Source: Ptiloglossa arizonensis (Eukaryota; Arthropoda; Insecta; Hymenoptera; Colletidae). From it: 64,000 bases of DNA. Below the pieces are notes generated by a model. It made no database searches, was not told where the DNA came from, and worked only from the letters and a program-made list of their open reading frames with translations. The stretch's first letter is position 1, and the number at the start of each line of letters is the position of its first letter. The stretch lies in contig NW_027479023.1 in assembly GCF_051014685.1 (NCBI RefSeq), positions 124,001-188,000 of the forward strand, written 5' to 3'. Below, piece by piece: positions 8,984 through 21,834 of this stretch. The position numbers and the translations under genes were made by a program.

Positions 8984-11695
8984 GCAAAATTTCTGTTGCT
9001 TCTGAAAGTAGAAACTCGCCCGATTACAGCGGTATGCGTACTTTTCCCCTAGGCCGTTCTAGTTATTCGTTTCGAGCATCAGAACTGCGAAAATTTTGAG
9101 TTTCTCAAGCGTTTCTTACCTCCAAACTGCCACATCTCGCGAACGGATTGACCAATCCGCAAAATTTCTGTTGCATCTGAAAGTAGAAACTCGCCCGATT
9201 ACAACGGTATGTGTAGTTTTCCCCTAGGCCATTCCAGTTACTCGTTTCGAGAATCAGAGCTGCGAAAATTTTGAGTTTCTCAAGCGTTTCTTACCTCCAA
9301 ACTGCCATATCTCGCGAACGGATTGACCAATCCGCAAAATTTCCGTTGCATCTGAAAGTAGAAACTCGCCCGATTACAACGGTATGTGTAGTTTTCCCCT
9401 AGGCCGTTCCAGTTATTCGTTTCGAGCATCAGAACTGCGAAAATTTTGAGTTTCTCAAACGTTTCTTACTTCCAAACTGCCATATCTCGCGAACGGATTG
9501 ACCAATCCGCAAAATTTCTGTTGCATTTGAAAGTAGAAACTCGCCCGATTACAACGGTATGGGCACTTTTCCCCTAGGCCGTTCTAGTTATTCGTTTCGA
9601 GCATCAGAACTGCGAAAGTTTTGAGTTTCTCAAGCGTTTCTTACCTCCAAACTACCACATCTCGCGAACGGATTGACCAATCCGCAAAATTTCTGTTGCA
9701 TCTGAAAGTAGAAGCTCGCCCGATTACAACGGTATGCGCACTTTTCCCCTAGGCCGTTCTAGTTATTCGTTTCGAGCATCTGAACAGCGAAAATTTTGAG
9801 TTTCTCAAGCGTTTCTTACATCCAAACGGCCATATCTCGCGAACGGATTGACCAATCCGCATGATTTCCGTTGCATCTTAAAGTAGAAACTCGCCCGATT
9901 ACAACGGTATGCGCACTCTTCCCCTGGGCCGTTCTGGTTATTCGTTTCGAGCATCAGAACTGCGAAAATTTTGAGTTTCTAAAGCGTTTCTTATCTCCAA
10001 ACTGCCATATCTCGCGAACGGATTGATCAATCCGCAAAATTTCTGTTGCATCTGAAAGTAGAAACTCGCCCGATTACAACGGTATGCGCACTTTTCCCCT
10101 AGGCCGTTCTAGTTATTCGTTTCGAGCATCAGAACTGCGAAAATTTTGAGTTTCTCAAGCGTTTCTTACATCCAAACGGCCATATCTCGCGAACGGATTG
10201 ACCAATCCGCATGATTTCTGTTGCATCTGAAAGTAGAAATTCGCCCTATTACAATGGTATGCGTACTTCTCCTCTAGGCCATTCTAGTCATTCGTTTCGA
10301 GCATCAGAACTGCGAAAATTTTGAATTTCTCAAGCGTTTCCTATCTCCAAACTGCCATATCTCGCGAACGGATTGATCAATCCGCAAAGTTTCTGTTGCA
10401 TCTGAAAGTAGAAACTCGCCCGATTACAACGGTATGCGCACTTTTGTCCTAGGCGGTTCTAGTTATTCGTTTCGAGCATCAGAACTGCGAAAATTTTGAG
10501 TTTCTCGAGCGTTTCTTACATCCAAACTGCCATATCGAGCGAACGGATTGACCAATCCGCAAAATTTCTGTTGCATCTGATAGTAGAAACTCGCCCGATT
10601 ACAACGGTAGGTGTTGTTTTCCCCTAGGCCGTTCTAGTTATTCGTTTTGAGCATCAGAACTGCGAAAATTTTTAGTTTCTCAAGCGTTTCTTACTTCCAA
10701 ACTGCCACGTCTCGCGAACGGATCGACCAATCCGCAAAATTTCTGTTGCATCTGAAAGTAGAAACTCGCCCGATTACAACGGTATGTGTAGTTTTCCCCT
10801 AGGCCGTTCCAGTTATGCGTTTCGAGAATCAGAACTGCGAAAATTTTGAGTTTCTCAAGCGTTTCTTACCTCCAAACTGCCATATCTCGCGAACGGATTG
10901 ATCAATCCGCAAAATTTCTGTTGCATCTGAAAGTAGAAACTCGCCCAATTACAACGGTATGTGTAGTCTTCCCCTAGGCCGTTCCAGTTATTCATTTCGA
11001 GCATCAGAACTGCGAAAATTTTGAGTTTCTCAAGCGTTTCTTACCTCCAAACTGCCATATCTCGCGAACGGATTGACCAATCCGCAAAATTTCTGTTCCT
11101 TCTGAAAGTAGAAACTAGCCCGATTACAACGGTATGCGCACTTTTCCCCTAGGCCGTTCTAGTTATTCGTTTCAAGCATCAGAACTGCGAAAATTTTGAG
11201 TTTCTCAAGCGTTCCTTACCTCCAAACTGCCATATCTCCGCGAACAGATTGACCAATCCGCAAAATTTCTGTTGCTTCTGAAAGTAGAAACTCGCCTGAT
11301 TACAACGGCATGTGTAGTTTTCCCCTTGGCCGTTCTAGTTATTCGTTTCGAGCATCGGAACTGCGAAAATTTTGAGTTTCTCAAGCGTTTCTTACATCCA
11401 AACTGCCACATCTCGCGAACGGATCGACCAATCCGCAAAATTTCTGTTGCATCTGAAAGTAGAAACTCGCCCGATTACAACGGTATGTGTAGTTTTCCCC
11501 TAGGCCGTTCCAGTTATTCGTTTCGAGCATCAGAACTGCGAAAATTTTGAGTTTCTCAAGCGTTTCTTACCTCCAAACTGCCATATCTCGCGAACGGATT
11601 GACCAATCCGCAAAATTTCTGTTGCATCTGAAAGTAGAAACTCGCCCGATTACAACGGTATGTGTAGTTTTCCCCTAGGCCGTTCCAGTTATTCG
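8935..11695 (+). repeat. 7001-bp-offset HOR block, copy 1 (about 16 monomers)
   Basis: Aligns with 15936-18696 at offset 7001, that is 40 monomers plus one extra base from a 176-bp monomer. Shared rare variants include CAATGGTATGCG (10253), CTTTTGTCC (10441), ATGCGTTTCGAGAATC (10815) and AACTAGCCCG (11113). By eye the copies differ at only a few bases, for example CGTTTTGAGC at 10643 against CGTTTCGAGC. Confidence 0.88.
11202..11377 (+). repeat. 176-bp monomer class (TCTCCGCGAAC insertion), type example
   Basis: This monomer has one extra C, giving ATATCTCCGCGAAC. It also carries a linked set of variants: GTTCCTTACC near its start, GCTTCTG, GGCATGTGTAG, CCCCTTGGCC (losing CCTAGG) and GCATCGGAAC. 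The next monomer carries CACATC and GGATCGACC. The same haplotype recurs near 18203, 27829, 30630, 30981, 33957, 35008, 35359, 38685, 42536, 45162, 45513, 52164, 53565, 54791, 57592 and 58818. It contributes the extra bases in offsets such as 7001, 2801 and 351. Confidence 0.9.
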
Positions 11696-12380
11696 TTTCG
11701 AGCATCAGAACTGCGAAAATTTTGAGTTTCTCAAACGTTTCTTACATCCAAACTGCCATATCTCGCGAACGGATTGACCAATCCGCAAAATTTCTGTTGC
11801 ATTTGAAAGTAGAAACTCGCCCGATTACAACGGTATGGGCACTTTTCCCCTAGGCCGTCCTAGTTATTCGTTTCGAGCATCAGAACTGCGAAAGTTTTGA
11901 GTTTCTCAAGCGTTTCTTACCTCCAAACTACCACATCTCGCGAACGGATTGACCAATCCGCAAAATTTCTGTTGCATCTGAAAGTAGAAGCTCGCCCGAT
12001 TACAACGGTATGCGCACTTTTCCCCTAGGCCGTTCTAGTTATTCGTTTCGAGCATCAGAACTGCGAAAATTTTGAGTTTCTCAAGCGTTTCTTACATCCA
12101 AACGGCCATATCTCGCGAACGGATTGACCAATCCGCATGATTTCTGTTGCATCTTAAAGTAGAAACTCGCCCGATTACAACGGTATGCGCACTCTTCCCC
12201 TGGGCCGTTCTGGTTATTCGTTTCGAGCATCAGAACTGCGAAAATTTTGAGTTTCTAAAGCGTTTCTTATCTCCAAACTGCCATATCTCGCGAACGGATT
12301 GATCAATACGCAAAATTTCTGTTGCATCTGAAAGTAGAAACTCGCCCGATTACAACGGTATGCGCACTTTTCCCCTAGGC
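11620..12380 (+). repeat. HOR segment, copy 1 at offset 7701
   Basis: Matches 19321-20081 (44 monomers plus 1). Markers: TATGGGCAC with CCGTCCTAG near 11858, GAAAGTTTTGAG, CATCTTAAAGTAG, CTCTTCCCCTGGG at 12192, and GATCAATACGC at 12302. The copies part at CTAGGCCG against CTAGGCGG. Confidence 0.8.
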
Positions 12381-13127
12381 CGTTCTAGTTATTCGTTTCG
12401 AGCATCAGAACTGCTAAAATTTTGAGTTTCTCAAGCGTTTCTTACATCCAAACGGCCATATCTCGCGAACGGATTGACCAATCCGCATGATTTCTGTTGC
12501 ATCTGAAAGTAGAAATTCGCCCTATTACAACGGTATGCGTACTTCTCCCCTAGGCCATTCTAGTCATTCGTTTCGAGCATCAGAACTGCGAAAATTTTGA
12601 GTTTCTCAAGCGTTTCCTATCTCCAAACTGCCATATCTCGCGAACGGATTGATCAATCCGCAAAGTTTCTGTTGCATCTGAAAGTAGAAACTCGCCCGAT
12701 TACAACGGTATGCGCACTTTTCCCCTAGGCGGTTCTAGTTATTCGTTTCGAGCATCAGAACTGCGAAAATTTTGAGTTTCTCGAGCGTTTCTTACATCCA
12801 AACTGCCATATCGAGCGAACGGATTGACCAATCCGCAAAATTTCTGTTGCATCTGATAGTAGAAACTCGCCCGATTACAACGGTAGGTGTTGTTTTCCCC
12901 TAGGCCGTTCTAGTTATTCGTTTCGAGCATCAGAACTGCGAAAATTTTTAGTTTCTCAAGCGTTTCTTACTTCCAAACTGCCACGTCTCGCGAACGGATC
13001 GACCAATCCGCAAAATTTCTGTTGCATCTGAAAGTAGAAACTCGCCCGATTACAACGTTATGTGTAGTTTTCCCCTAGGCCGTTCCAGTTATTCGTTTCG
13101 AGCATCAGAACTGCGAACATTTTGAGT

Positions 13128-14291
13128 TTCTCAAGCGTTTCTTACATCCAAACTGCCATATCTCGCGAACGGATTGACCAATCTGCAAAATTTCTGTTCC
13201 TTCTGAAAGTAGAAACTCGCCCGATTACAACGGTATGCGCACTTTTCCCCTAGGCCGTTCTAGTTATTCGTTTCGAGCATCAGAACTGCGAAAATTTTTA
13301 GTTTCTCAATGTTTCTTAACTCCAAACTGCCACATCTCGCGAACGGATTTGACCAATCCCCAAAATTTCTGTTGCAGCTGAAAGTAGAAACTCGCCCGAT
13401 TACAACGGTATGTGTAGTTTTCCCCTAGGCCGTTCCAGTTATTCGTTTCGAGCATCAGAACTGCGAAAATTTTGAGTTTCTCAAGCGTTTCTTACCTCCA
13501 AACTGCCAAATCTCGCGAACGGATTGACCAATCCGCAAAATTTCTGTTGCATTTGAAAGTAGAAACTCGCCCGATTACAACGGTTGGTGTAGTTTTCCCC
13601 TAGGCCGTTCTAGTTATTCGTTTCGAGCATCAGAACTGCGAAAATTTTGAGTTCCTCAAGCGTTTCTTACCTCCAAACTGCCATATCTCGCGAACGGATT
13701 GACCAATCCGCAAAATTTCTGTTGCTCCTGAAAGTAGAAACTCGCCCGATTACAACGGTATGCGCACTTTTCCCCTAGGCCGTTCTAGTTATTCGTTTCG
13801 AGCATCAGAACTGCGAAAATTTTGAGTTTCTCAAGCGTTTCTTACATCCAAACGGCCATATCTCGCGAACGGATTGACCAATCCGCAAAATTTCTGTTGC
13901 ATCTGAAAGTAGAAACTCGCCCGATTACAACGGTATGCGTACTTTTCCCCTAGGCCGTTCTAGTTATTCGTTTCGAGCATCAGAACTGCGAAAATTTTGA
14001 GTTTCTCAAGCGTTTCTTACATCCAAACTGCCACATCTCGCGAACGGATTGACCAATCCGCAAAATTTCTGTTGCATCTGAAAGTAGAAACTCGCCCAAT
14101 TATAACGGTATGTGTAGTCTTCCCCTAGGCCATTCCAGTTATTCGTTTCGAGAATCAGAGCTGCGAAAATTTTGAGTTTCTCAAGCGTTTCTTACCTCCA
14201 AACTGCCATATCTCGCGAACGGATTGACCAATCCGCAAAATTTCTGTTGCATCTGAAAGTAGAAACTCGCCCGATTACAACGGTATGCGTA
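13128..14291 (+). repeat. HOR block S, copy 2
   Basis: Matches 1-1164 (offset 13127) and 20129-21292 (offset 7001, 40 monomers). It has the same order of marker monomers: CAATCTGC, CTCAATGTTTC, GTTGGTGTAG, GCTCCTG, then CACATC with GAATCAGAGCTG. One private change is TATAACGG at 14101. The two later copies continue together past 14291, to about 14655 and 21656, whereas copy 1 switches monomer type. Confidence 0.85.
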
Positions 14292-16384
14292 CTTTTCCCC
14301 TAGGCCGTTCTAGTTATTCGTTTCGAGCATCAGAACAGCGAAAATTTTGAGTTTCTCAAGCGTATCTTACCTCCAAACTGCCACATCTCGCGAACGGATT
14401 GACCAATCCGCAAAATTTGTGTTGCATCTGAAAGTAGAAACTCGCCCGATTACAACGGTTTGTGTAGTTTTCCCCTAGGCCGTTCCAGTTATTCGTTTCG
14501 AGCATCAGAACTGCGAAAATTTTGAGTTTCTCAAGCGTTTCTTACATCCAAACGGCCATATCTCGCGAACGGATTGACCAATCCGCAAAATTTCTGTTGC
14601 ATCTGAAAGTAGAAACTCGCCCGATTACAACGGTATGCGTACTTCTCCCCTAGGCCATTCTAGTCATTCGTTTCGAGCATCAGAACTGCGAAAATTTTGA
14701 GTTTCTCAAGCGTTTCTTACATCCAAACTGCCATATCTCGCGAACGGATTGACCAATCCGCAAAATTTCTGTTGCATTTGAAAGTAGAAACTCGCCCGAT
14801 TACAACGGTATGGGCACTTTTCCCCTAGGCCGTTCTAGTTATTCGTTTCGAGCATCAGAACTGCGAAAATTTTGAGTTTCTCAAGCGTTTCTTACCTCCA
14901 AACTACCACATCTCGCGAACGGATTGACCAATCCGCAAAATTTCTGTTGCATCTGAAAGTAGAAGCTCGCCCGATTACAACGGTATGCGCACTTTTCCCC
15001 TAGGCCGTTCTAGTTATTCGTTTCGAGCATCAGAACTGCGAAAATTTTGAGTTTCTCAAGCGTTTCTTACATCCAAACGGCCATATCTCGCGAACGGATT
15101 GACCAATCCGCAAAATTTCTGTTGCATTTGAAAGTAGAAACTCGCCCGATTACAACTTTTGGTGTAGTTTTCCCCTAGGCCGTTCTAGTTATTCGTTTCG
15201 AGCATCAGAACTGCGAAAATTTTGAGTTCCTCAAGCGTTTCTTACTTCCAAACTGCCATATCTCGCGAACGGATTGACCAATCCGCAAAATTTCTGTTGC
15301 TTCTGTAAGTAGAAACTCGCCCGATTACAACGGTATGCGCACTTTTCCCCTAGGCCGTTCTAGTTATTCGTTTCGAGCATCAGAACTGCGAAAACTTTGA
15401 GTTTCTCAAGCGTTTCTTACATCCAAACGGCCATATCTCGCGAACGGATTGACCAATCCGCAAAATTTCTGTTGCATCTGAAAGTAGAAACTCGCTCGAT
15501 TACAACGGTATGCGTACTTCTCCCCTAGGCCGCTCTAGTCATTCGTTTCGAGCATCAGAACTGCGAAAATGTTGAGTTTCTCAACCGTTTCTTACCTCCA
15601 AACTGCCATATCTCGCGAACGGATTGACCAATCCGCATGATTTCTGTTGCATCTGAAAGTAGAAATTCGCCCGATTACAACGGTATGCGTACTTCTCCCC
15701 TAGGCCATTCTAGTCATTCGTTTCGAGCATCAGAACTGCGAAAATTTTGAGTTTCTCAAGCGTTTCCTATCTCCAAACTGCCATATCTCGCGAACGGATT
15801 GATCAATCCGCAAAGTTTCTGTTGCATCTGAAAGTAGAAACTCGCCCGATTACAACGGTATGCGCACTTTTCCCCTAGGCCGTTCTAGTTATTCGTTTCG
15901 TGCATCAGAACTGCGAAAATTTTGAGTTTCTCTAGCGTTTCTTACCTCCAAACTGCCATATCTCGCGAACGGATTGACCAATCCGCAAAATTTCTGTTGC
16001 TTCTGAAAGTAGAAACTCGCCCGATTACAGCGGTATGCGTACTTTTCCCCTAGGCCGTTCTAGTTATTCGTTTCGAGCATCAGAACTGCGAAAATTTTGA
16101 GTTTCTCAAGCGTTTCTTACCTCCAAACTGCCACATCTCGCGAACGGATTGACCAATCCGCAAAATTTCTGTTGCATCTGAAAGTAGAAACTCGCCCGAT
16201 TACAACGGTATGTGTAGTTTTCCCCTAGGCCATTCCAGTTACTCGTTTCGAGAATCAGAGCTGCGAAAATTTTGAGTTTCTCAAGCGTTTCTTACCTCCA
16301 AACTGCCATATCTCGCGAACGGATTGACCAATCCGCAAAATTTCCGTTGCATCTGAAAGTAGAAACTCGCCCGATTACAACGGT
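14228..16384 (+). repeat. HOR block T plus following monomers, copy 3
   Basis: Matches 2852-5008 at offset 11376 (65 monomers plus 1). Markers are TTTGTG at 14416, ACTTTTGG at 15155, CCGCATGATTTC at 15633 and AAAATTTCCG at 16338. At 16385 it passes straight to the monomer seen at about 5709, so it lacks the extra 700 bp that 4291-5690 carries. Confidence 0.8.
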
Positions 16385-19270
16385 ATGTGTAGTTTTCCCC
16401 TAGGCCGTTCCAGTTATTCGTTTCGAGCATCAGAACTGCGAAAATTTTGAGTTTCTCAAACGTTTCTTACTTCCAAACTGCCATATCTCGCGAACGGATT
16501 GACCAATCCGCAAAATTTCTGTTGCATTTGAAAGTAGAAACTCGCCCGATTACAACGGTATGGGCACTTTTCCCCTAGGCCGTTCTAGTTATTCGTTTCG
16601 AGCATCAGAACTGCGAAAGTTTTGAGTTTCTCAAGCGTTTCTTACCTCCAAACTACCACATCTCGCGAACGGATTGACCAATCCGCAAAATTTCTGTTGC
16701 ATCTGAAAGTAGAAGCTCGCCCGATTACAACGGTATGCGCACTTTTCCCCTAGGCCGTTCTAGTTATTCGTTTCGAGCATCTGAACAGCGAAAATTTTGA
16801 GTTTCTCAAGCGTTTCTTACATCCAAACGGCCATATCTCGCGAACGGATTGACCAATCCGCATGATTTCCGTTGCATCTTAAAGTAGAAACTCGCCCGAT
16901 TACAACGGTATGCGCACTCTTCCCCTGGGCCGTTCTGGTTATTCGTTTCGAGCATCAGAACTGCGAAAATTTTGAGTTTCTAAAGCGTTTCTTATCTCCA
17001 AACTGCCATATCTCGCGAACGGATTGATCAATCCGCAAAATTTCTGTTGCATCTGAAAGTAGAAACTCGCCCGATTACAACGGTATGCGCACTTTTCCCC
17101 TAGGCCGTTCTAGTTATTCGTTTCGAGCATCAGAACTGCGAAAATTTTGAGTTTCTCAAGCGTTTCTTACATCCAAACGGCCATATCTCGCGAACGGATT
17201 GACCAATCCGCATGATTTCTGTTGCATCTGAAAGTAGAAATTCGCCCTATTACAATGGTATGCGTACTTCTCCTCTAGGCCATTCTAGTCATTCGTTTCG
17301 AGCATCAGAACTGCGAAAATTTTGAATTTCTCAAGCGTTTCCTATCTCCAAACTGCCATATCTCGCGAACGGATTGATCAATCCGCAAAGTTTCTGTTGC
17401 ATCTGAAAGTAGAAACTCGCCCGATTACAACGGTATGCGCACTTTTGTCCTAGGCGGTTCTAGTTATTCGTTTCGAGCATCAGAACTGCGAAAATTTTGA
17501 GTTTCTCGAGCGTTTCTTACATCCAAACTGCCATATCGAGCGAACGGATTGACCAATCCGCAAAATTTCTGTTGCATCTGATAGTAGAAACTCGCCCGAT
17601 TACAACGGTAGGTGTTGTTTTCCCCTAGGCCGTTCTAGTTATTCGTTTCGAGCATCAGAACTGCGAAAATTTTTAGTTTCTCAAGCGTTTCTTACTTCCA
17701 AACTGCCACGTCTCGCGAACGGATCGACCAATCCGCAAAATTTCTGTTGCATCTGAAAGTAGAAACTCGCCCGATTACAACGGTATGTGTAGTTTTCCCC
17801 TAGGCCGTTCCAGTTATGCGTTTCGAGAATCAGAACTGCGAAAATTTTGAGTTTCTCAAGCGTTTCTTACCTCCAAACTGCCATATCTCGCGAACGGATT
17901 GATCAATCCGCAAAATTTCTGTTGCATCTGAAAGTAGAAACTCGCCCAATTACAACGGTATGTGTAGTCTTCCCCTAGGCCGTTCCAGTTATTCATTTCG
18001 AGCATCAGAACTGCGAAAATTTTGAGTTTCTCAAGCGTTTCTTACCTCCAAACTGCCATATCTCGCGAACGGATTGACCAATCCGCAAAATTTCTGTTCC
18101 TTCTGAAAGTAGAAACTAGCCCGATTACAACGGTATGCGCACTTTTCCCCTAGGCCGTTCTAGTTATTCGTTTCAAGCATCAGAACTGCGAAAATTTTGA
18201 GTTTCTCAAGCGTTCCTTACCTCCAAACTGCCATATCTCCGCGAACAGATTGACCAATCCGCAAAATTTCTGTTGCTTCTGAAAGTAGAAACTCGCCTGA
18301 TTACAACGGCATGTGTAGTTTTCCCCTTGGCCGTTCTAGTTATTCGTTTCGAGCATCGGAACTGCGAAAATTTTGAGTTTCTCAAGCGTTTCTTACATCC
18401 AAACTGCCACATCTCGCGAACGGATCGACCAATCCGCAAAATTTCTGTTGCATCTGAAAGTAGAAACTCGCCCGATTACAACGGTATGTGTAGTTTTCCC
18501 CTAGGCCGTTCCAGTTATTCGTTTCGAGCATCAGAACTGCGAAAATTTTGAGTTTCTCAAGCGTTTCTTACCTCCAAACTGCCATATCTCGCGAACGGAT
18601 TGACCAATCCGCAAAATTTCTGTTGCATCTGAAAGTAGAAACTCGCCCGATTACAACGGTATGTGTAGTTTTCCCCTAGGCCGTTCCAGTTATTCATTTC
18701 GAGCATCAGAACTGCGAAAATTTTGAGTTTCTCTAGCGTTTCTTACCTCCAAACTGCCATATCTCGCGAACGGATTGACCAATCCGCAAAATTTCTGTTG
18801 CTTCTGAAAGTAGAAACTCGCCCGATTACAGCGGTGTGCGCACTTCTCCCCTAGGTCGTTCTTGTCATTCGTTTCGAGCATCAGAACTGCGAAAATTTTG
18901 AGTTTCTCAACCGTTTCTTATCACCAACCTGCCATATCTCGCGAACGGATTGATCAATCCGCAAAATTTCTGTTGCATCTGAAAGTAGAAACTCGCCCGA
19001 TTACAACGGTATGCGTACTTTTCCCCCAGGCCGTTCTAGTTATTCGTTTCGAGCATCAGAACTGCGAAAATTTTGAGTTTCTCAAGCGTTTCTTACCTCC
19101 AAACTGCCACATCTCGCGAACGGATTGACCAATCCGCAAAATTTCTGTTGCATCTGAAAGTAGAAACTCGCCCGATTACAACGGTATGTGTAGTTTTCCC
19201 CTAGGCCATTCCAGTTACTCGTTTCGAGAATCAGAGCTGCGAAAATTTTGAGTTTCTCAAGCGTTTCTTA
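14995..19270 (+). repeat. 9626-bp-offset HOR block, copy 1 (about 24 monomers)
   Basis: Aligns with 24621-28896 at offset 9626 (55 monomers plus 1). The two copies differ by scattered substitutions only: TTTCGTGCATC (15898) against TTTCGAGCATC, CATCTGAACAGC (16789) against CATCAGAACAGC, CTTTTGTCC against CTTTTCTCC, GAACAGATTG (18243) against GAACGGATTG, and CTAGGTCGTTC (18851) against CTAGGCCGTTC. It ends at TTACCTCC against TTACATCC. Confidence 0.88.
15936..18696 (+). repeat. 7001-bp-offset HOR block, copy 2
   Basis: Second copy of 8935-11695. It ends where this copy reads TTATTCATTTCG and copy 1 reads TTATTCGTTTCG. After the break it carries about 700 bp (18691-19390) absent from the first locus, which includes ACAGCGGTGTGCG and TATCACCAACCTGCC monomers. 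Confidence 0.88.
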
Positions 19271-19320
19271 CCTCCAAACTGCCATATCTCGCGAACGGAT
19301 TGACCAATCCGCAAAATTTC

Positions 19321-20081
19321 CGTTGCATCTGAAAGTAGAAACTCGCCCGATTACAACGGTATGTGTAGTTTTCCCCTAGGCCGTTCCAGTTATTCGTTTC
19401 GAGCATCAGAACTGCGAAAATTTTGAGTTTCTCAAACGTTTCTTACATCCAAACTGCCATATCTCGCGAACGGATTGACCAATCCGCAAAATTTCTGTTG
19501 CATTTGAAAGTAGAAACTCGCCCGATTACAACGGTATGGGCACTTTTCCCCTAGGCCGTCCTAGTTATTCGTTTCGAGCATCAGAACTGCGAAAGTTTTG
19601 AGTTTCTCAAGCGTTTCTTACCTCCAAACTACCACATCTCGCGAACGGATTGACCAATCCGCAAAATTTCTGTTGCATCTGAAAGTAGAAGCTCGCCCGA
19701 TTACAACGGTATGCGCACTTTTCCCCTAGGCCGTTCTAGTTATTCGTTTCGAGCATCAGAACTGCGAAAATTTTGAGTTTCTCAAGCGTTTCTTACATCC
19801 AAACGGCCATATCTCGCGAACGGATTGACCAATCCGCATGATTTCTGTTGCATCTTAAAGTAGAAACTCGCCCGATTACAACGGTATGCGCACTCTTCCC
19901 CTGGGCCGTTCTGGTTATTCGTTTCGAGCATCAGAACTGCGAAAATTTTGAGTTTCTAAAGCGTTTCTTATCTCCAAACTGCCATATCTCGCGAACGGAT
20001 TGATCAATACGCAAAATTTCTGTTGCATCTGAAAGTAGAAACTCGCCCGATTACAACGGTATGCGCACTTTTCCCCTAGGC
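19321..20081 (+). repeat. HOR segment, copy 2 at offset 7701
   Basis: Second copy of 11620-12380, with CCGTCCTAG near 19558 and GATCAATACGC at 20003. It runs into the hybrid monomer that leads to block S copy 3. Confidence 0.8.
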
Positions 20082-20128
20082 GGTTCTAGTTATTCGTTTC
20101 GAGCATCAGAACTGCGAACATTTTGAGT

Positions 20129-21292
20129 TTCTCAAGCGTTTCTTACATCCAAACTGCCATATCTCGCGAACGGATTGACCAATCTGCAAAATTTCTGTTC
20201 CTTCTGAAAGTAGAAACTCGCCCGATTACAACGGTATGCGCACTTTTCCCCTAGGCCGTTCTAGTTATTCGTTTCGAGCATCAGAACTGCGAAAATTTTT
20301 AGTTTCTCAATGTTTCTTAACTCCAAACTGCCACATCTCGCGAACGGATTTGACCAATCCCCAAAATTTCTGTTGCAGCTGAAAGTAGAAACTCGCCCGA
20401 TTACAACGGTATGTGTAGTTTTCCCCTAGGCCGTTCCAGTTATTCGTTTCGAGCATCAGAACTGCGAAAATTTTGAGTTTCTCAAGCGTTTCTTACCTCC
20501 AAACTGCCAAATCTCGCGAACGGATTGACCAATCCGCAAAATTTCTGTTGCATTTGAAAGTAGAAACTCGCCCGATTACAACGGTTGGTGTAGTTTTCCC
20601 CTAGGCCGTTCTAGTTATTCGTTTCGAGCATCAGAACTGCGAAAATTTTGAGTTCCTCAAGCGTTTCTTACCTCCAAACTGCCATATCTCGCGAACGGAT
20701 TGACCAATCCGCAAAATTTCTGTTGCTCCTGAAAGTAGAAACTCGCCCGATTACAACGGTATGCGCACTTTTCCCCTAGGCCGTTCTAGTTATTCGTTTC
20801 GAGCATCAGAACTGCGAAAATTTTGAGTTTCTCAAGCGTTTCTTACATCCAAACGGCCATATCTCGCGAACGGATTGACCAATCCGCAAAATTTCTGTTG
20901 CATCTGAAAGTAGAAACTCGCCCGATTACAACGGTATGCGTACTTTTCCCCTAGGCCGTTCTAGTTATTCGTTTCGAGCATCAGAACTGCGAAAATTTTG
21001 AGTTTCTCAAGCGTTTCTTACATCCAAACTGCCACATCTCGCGAACGGATTGACCAATCCGCAAAATTTCTGTTGCATCTGAAAGTAGAAACTCGCCCAA
21101 TTACAACGGTATGTGTAGTCTTCCCCTAGGCCATTCCAGTTATTCGTTTCGAGAATCAGAGCTGCGAAAATTTTGAGTTTCTCAAGCGTTTCTTACCTCC
21201 AAACTGCCATATCTCGCGAACGGATTGACCAATCCGCAAAATTTCTGTTGCATCTGAAAGTAGAAACTCGCCCGATTACAACCGTATGCGTA
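20129..21292 (+). repeat. HOR block S, copy 3
   Basis: Matches 13128-14291 at offset 7001. It follows directly after a hybrid monomer near 20081-20119 that joins sequence like 12380 to sequence like 13080. ACCGTATGCG at 21281 is a private variant shared with 24431. Confidence 0.85.
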
Positions 21293-21659
21293 CTTTTCCC
21301 CTAGGCCGTTCTAGTTATTCGTTTCGAGCATCAGAACAGCGAAAATTTTGAGTTTCTCAAGCGTATCTTACCTCCAAACTGCCACATCTCGCGAACGGAT
21401 TGACCAATCCGCAAAATTTGTGTTGCATCTGAAAGTAGAAACTCGCCCGATTACAACGGTTTGTGTAGTTTTCCCCTAGGCCGTTCCAGTTATTCGTTTC
21501 GAGCATCAGAACTGCGAAAATTTTGAGTTTCTCAAGCGTTTCTTACATCCAAACGGCCATATCTCGCGAACGGATTGACCAATCCGCAAAATTTCTGTTG
21601 CATCTGAAAGTAGAAACTCGCCCGATTACAACGGTATGCGTACTTCTCCCCTAGGCCGC

Positions 21660-21834
21660 TCTAGTCATTCGTTTCGAGCATCAGAACTGCGAAAATTTTG
21701 AGTTTCTCAACCGTTTCTTACCTCCAAACTGCCATATCTCGCGAACGGATTGACCAATCCGCATGATTTCTGTTGCATCTGAAAGTAGAAATTCGCCCGA
21801 TTACAACGGTATGCGTACTTCTCCCCTAGGCCAT
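21660..21834 (+). repeat. Extra single monomer relative to the 7-kb sister locus
   Basis: Left of here the sequence aligns with 13128-14655 at offset 7001; right of here it aligns at offset 7176, a change of exactly 175. The added monomer carries CCGCTCTAGTC at its start, then CTCAACCG, CCGCATGATTTC and GAAATTCGCCC. Confidence 0.75.

Noticed and set aside
11205..11550. Recurrent open frames of 63 to 129 codons on both strands taken as protein genes
   Set aside because: Plus- and minus-strand frames overlap and both recur only because the DNA repeats. The monomer length is not a multiple of 3, and there is no promoter, intron or domain signal. The peptides are low-grade translations of the satellite.
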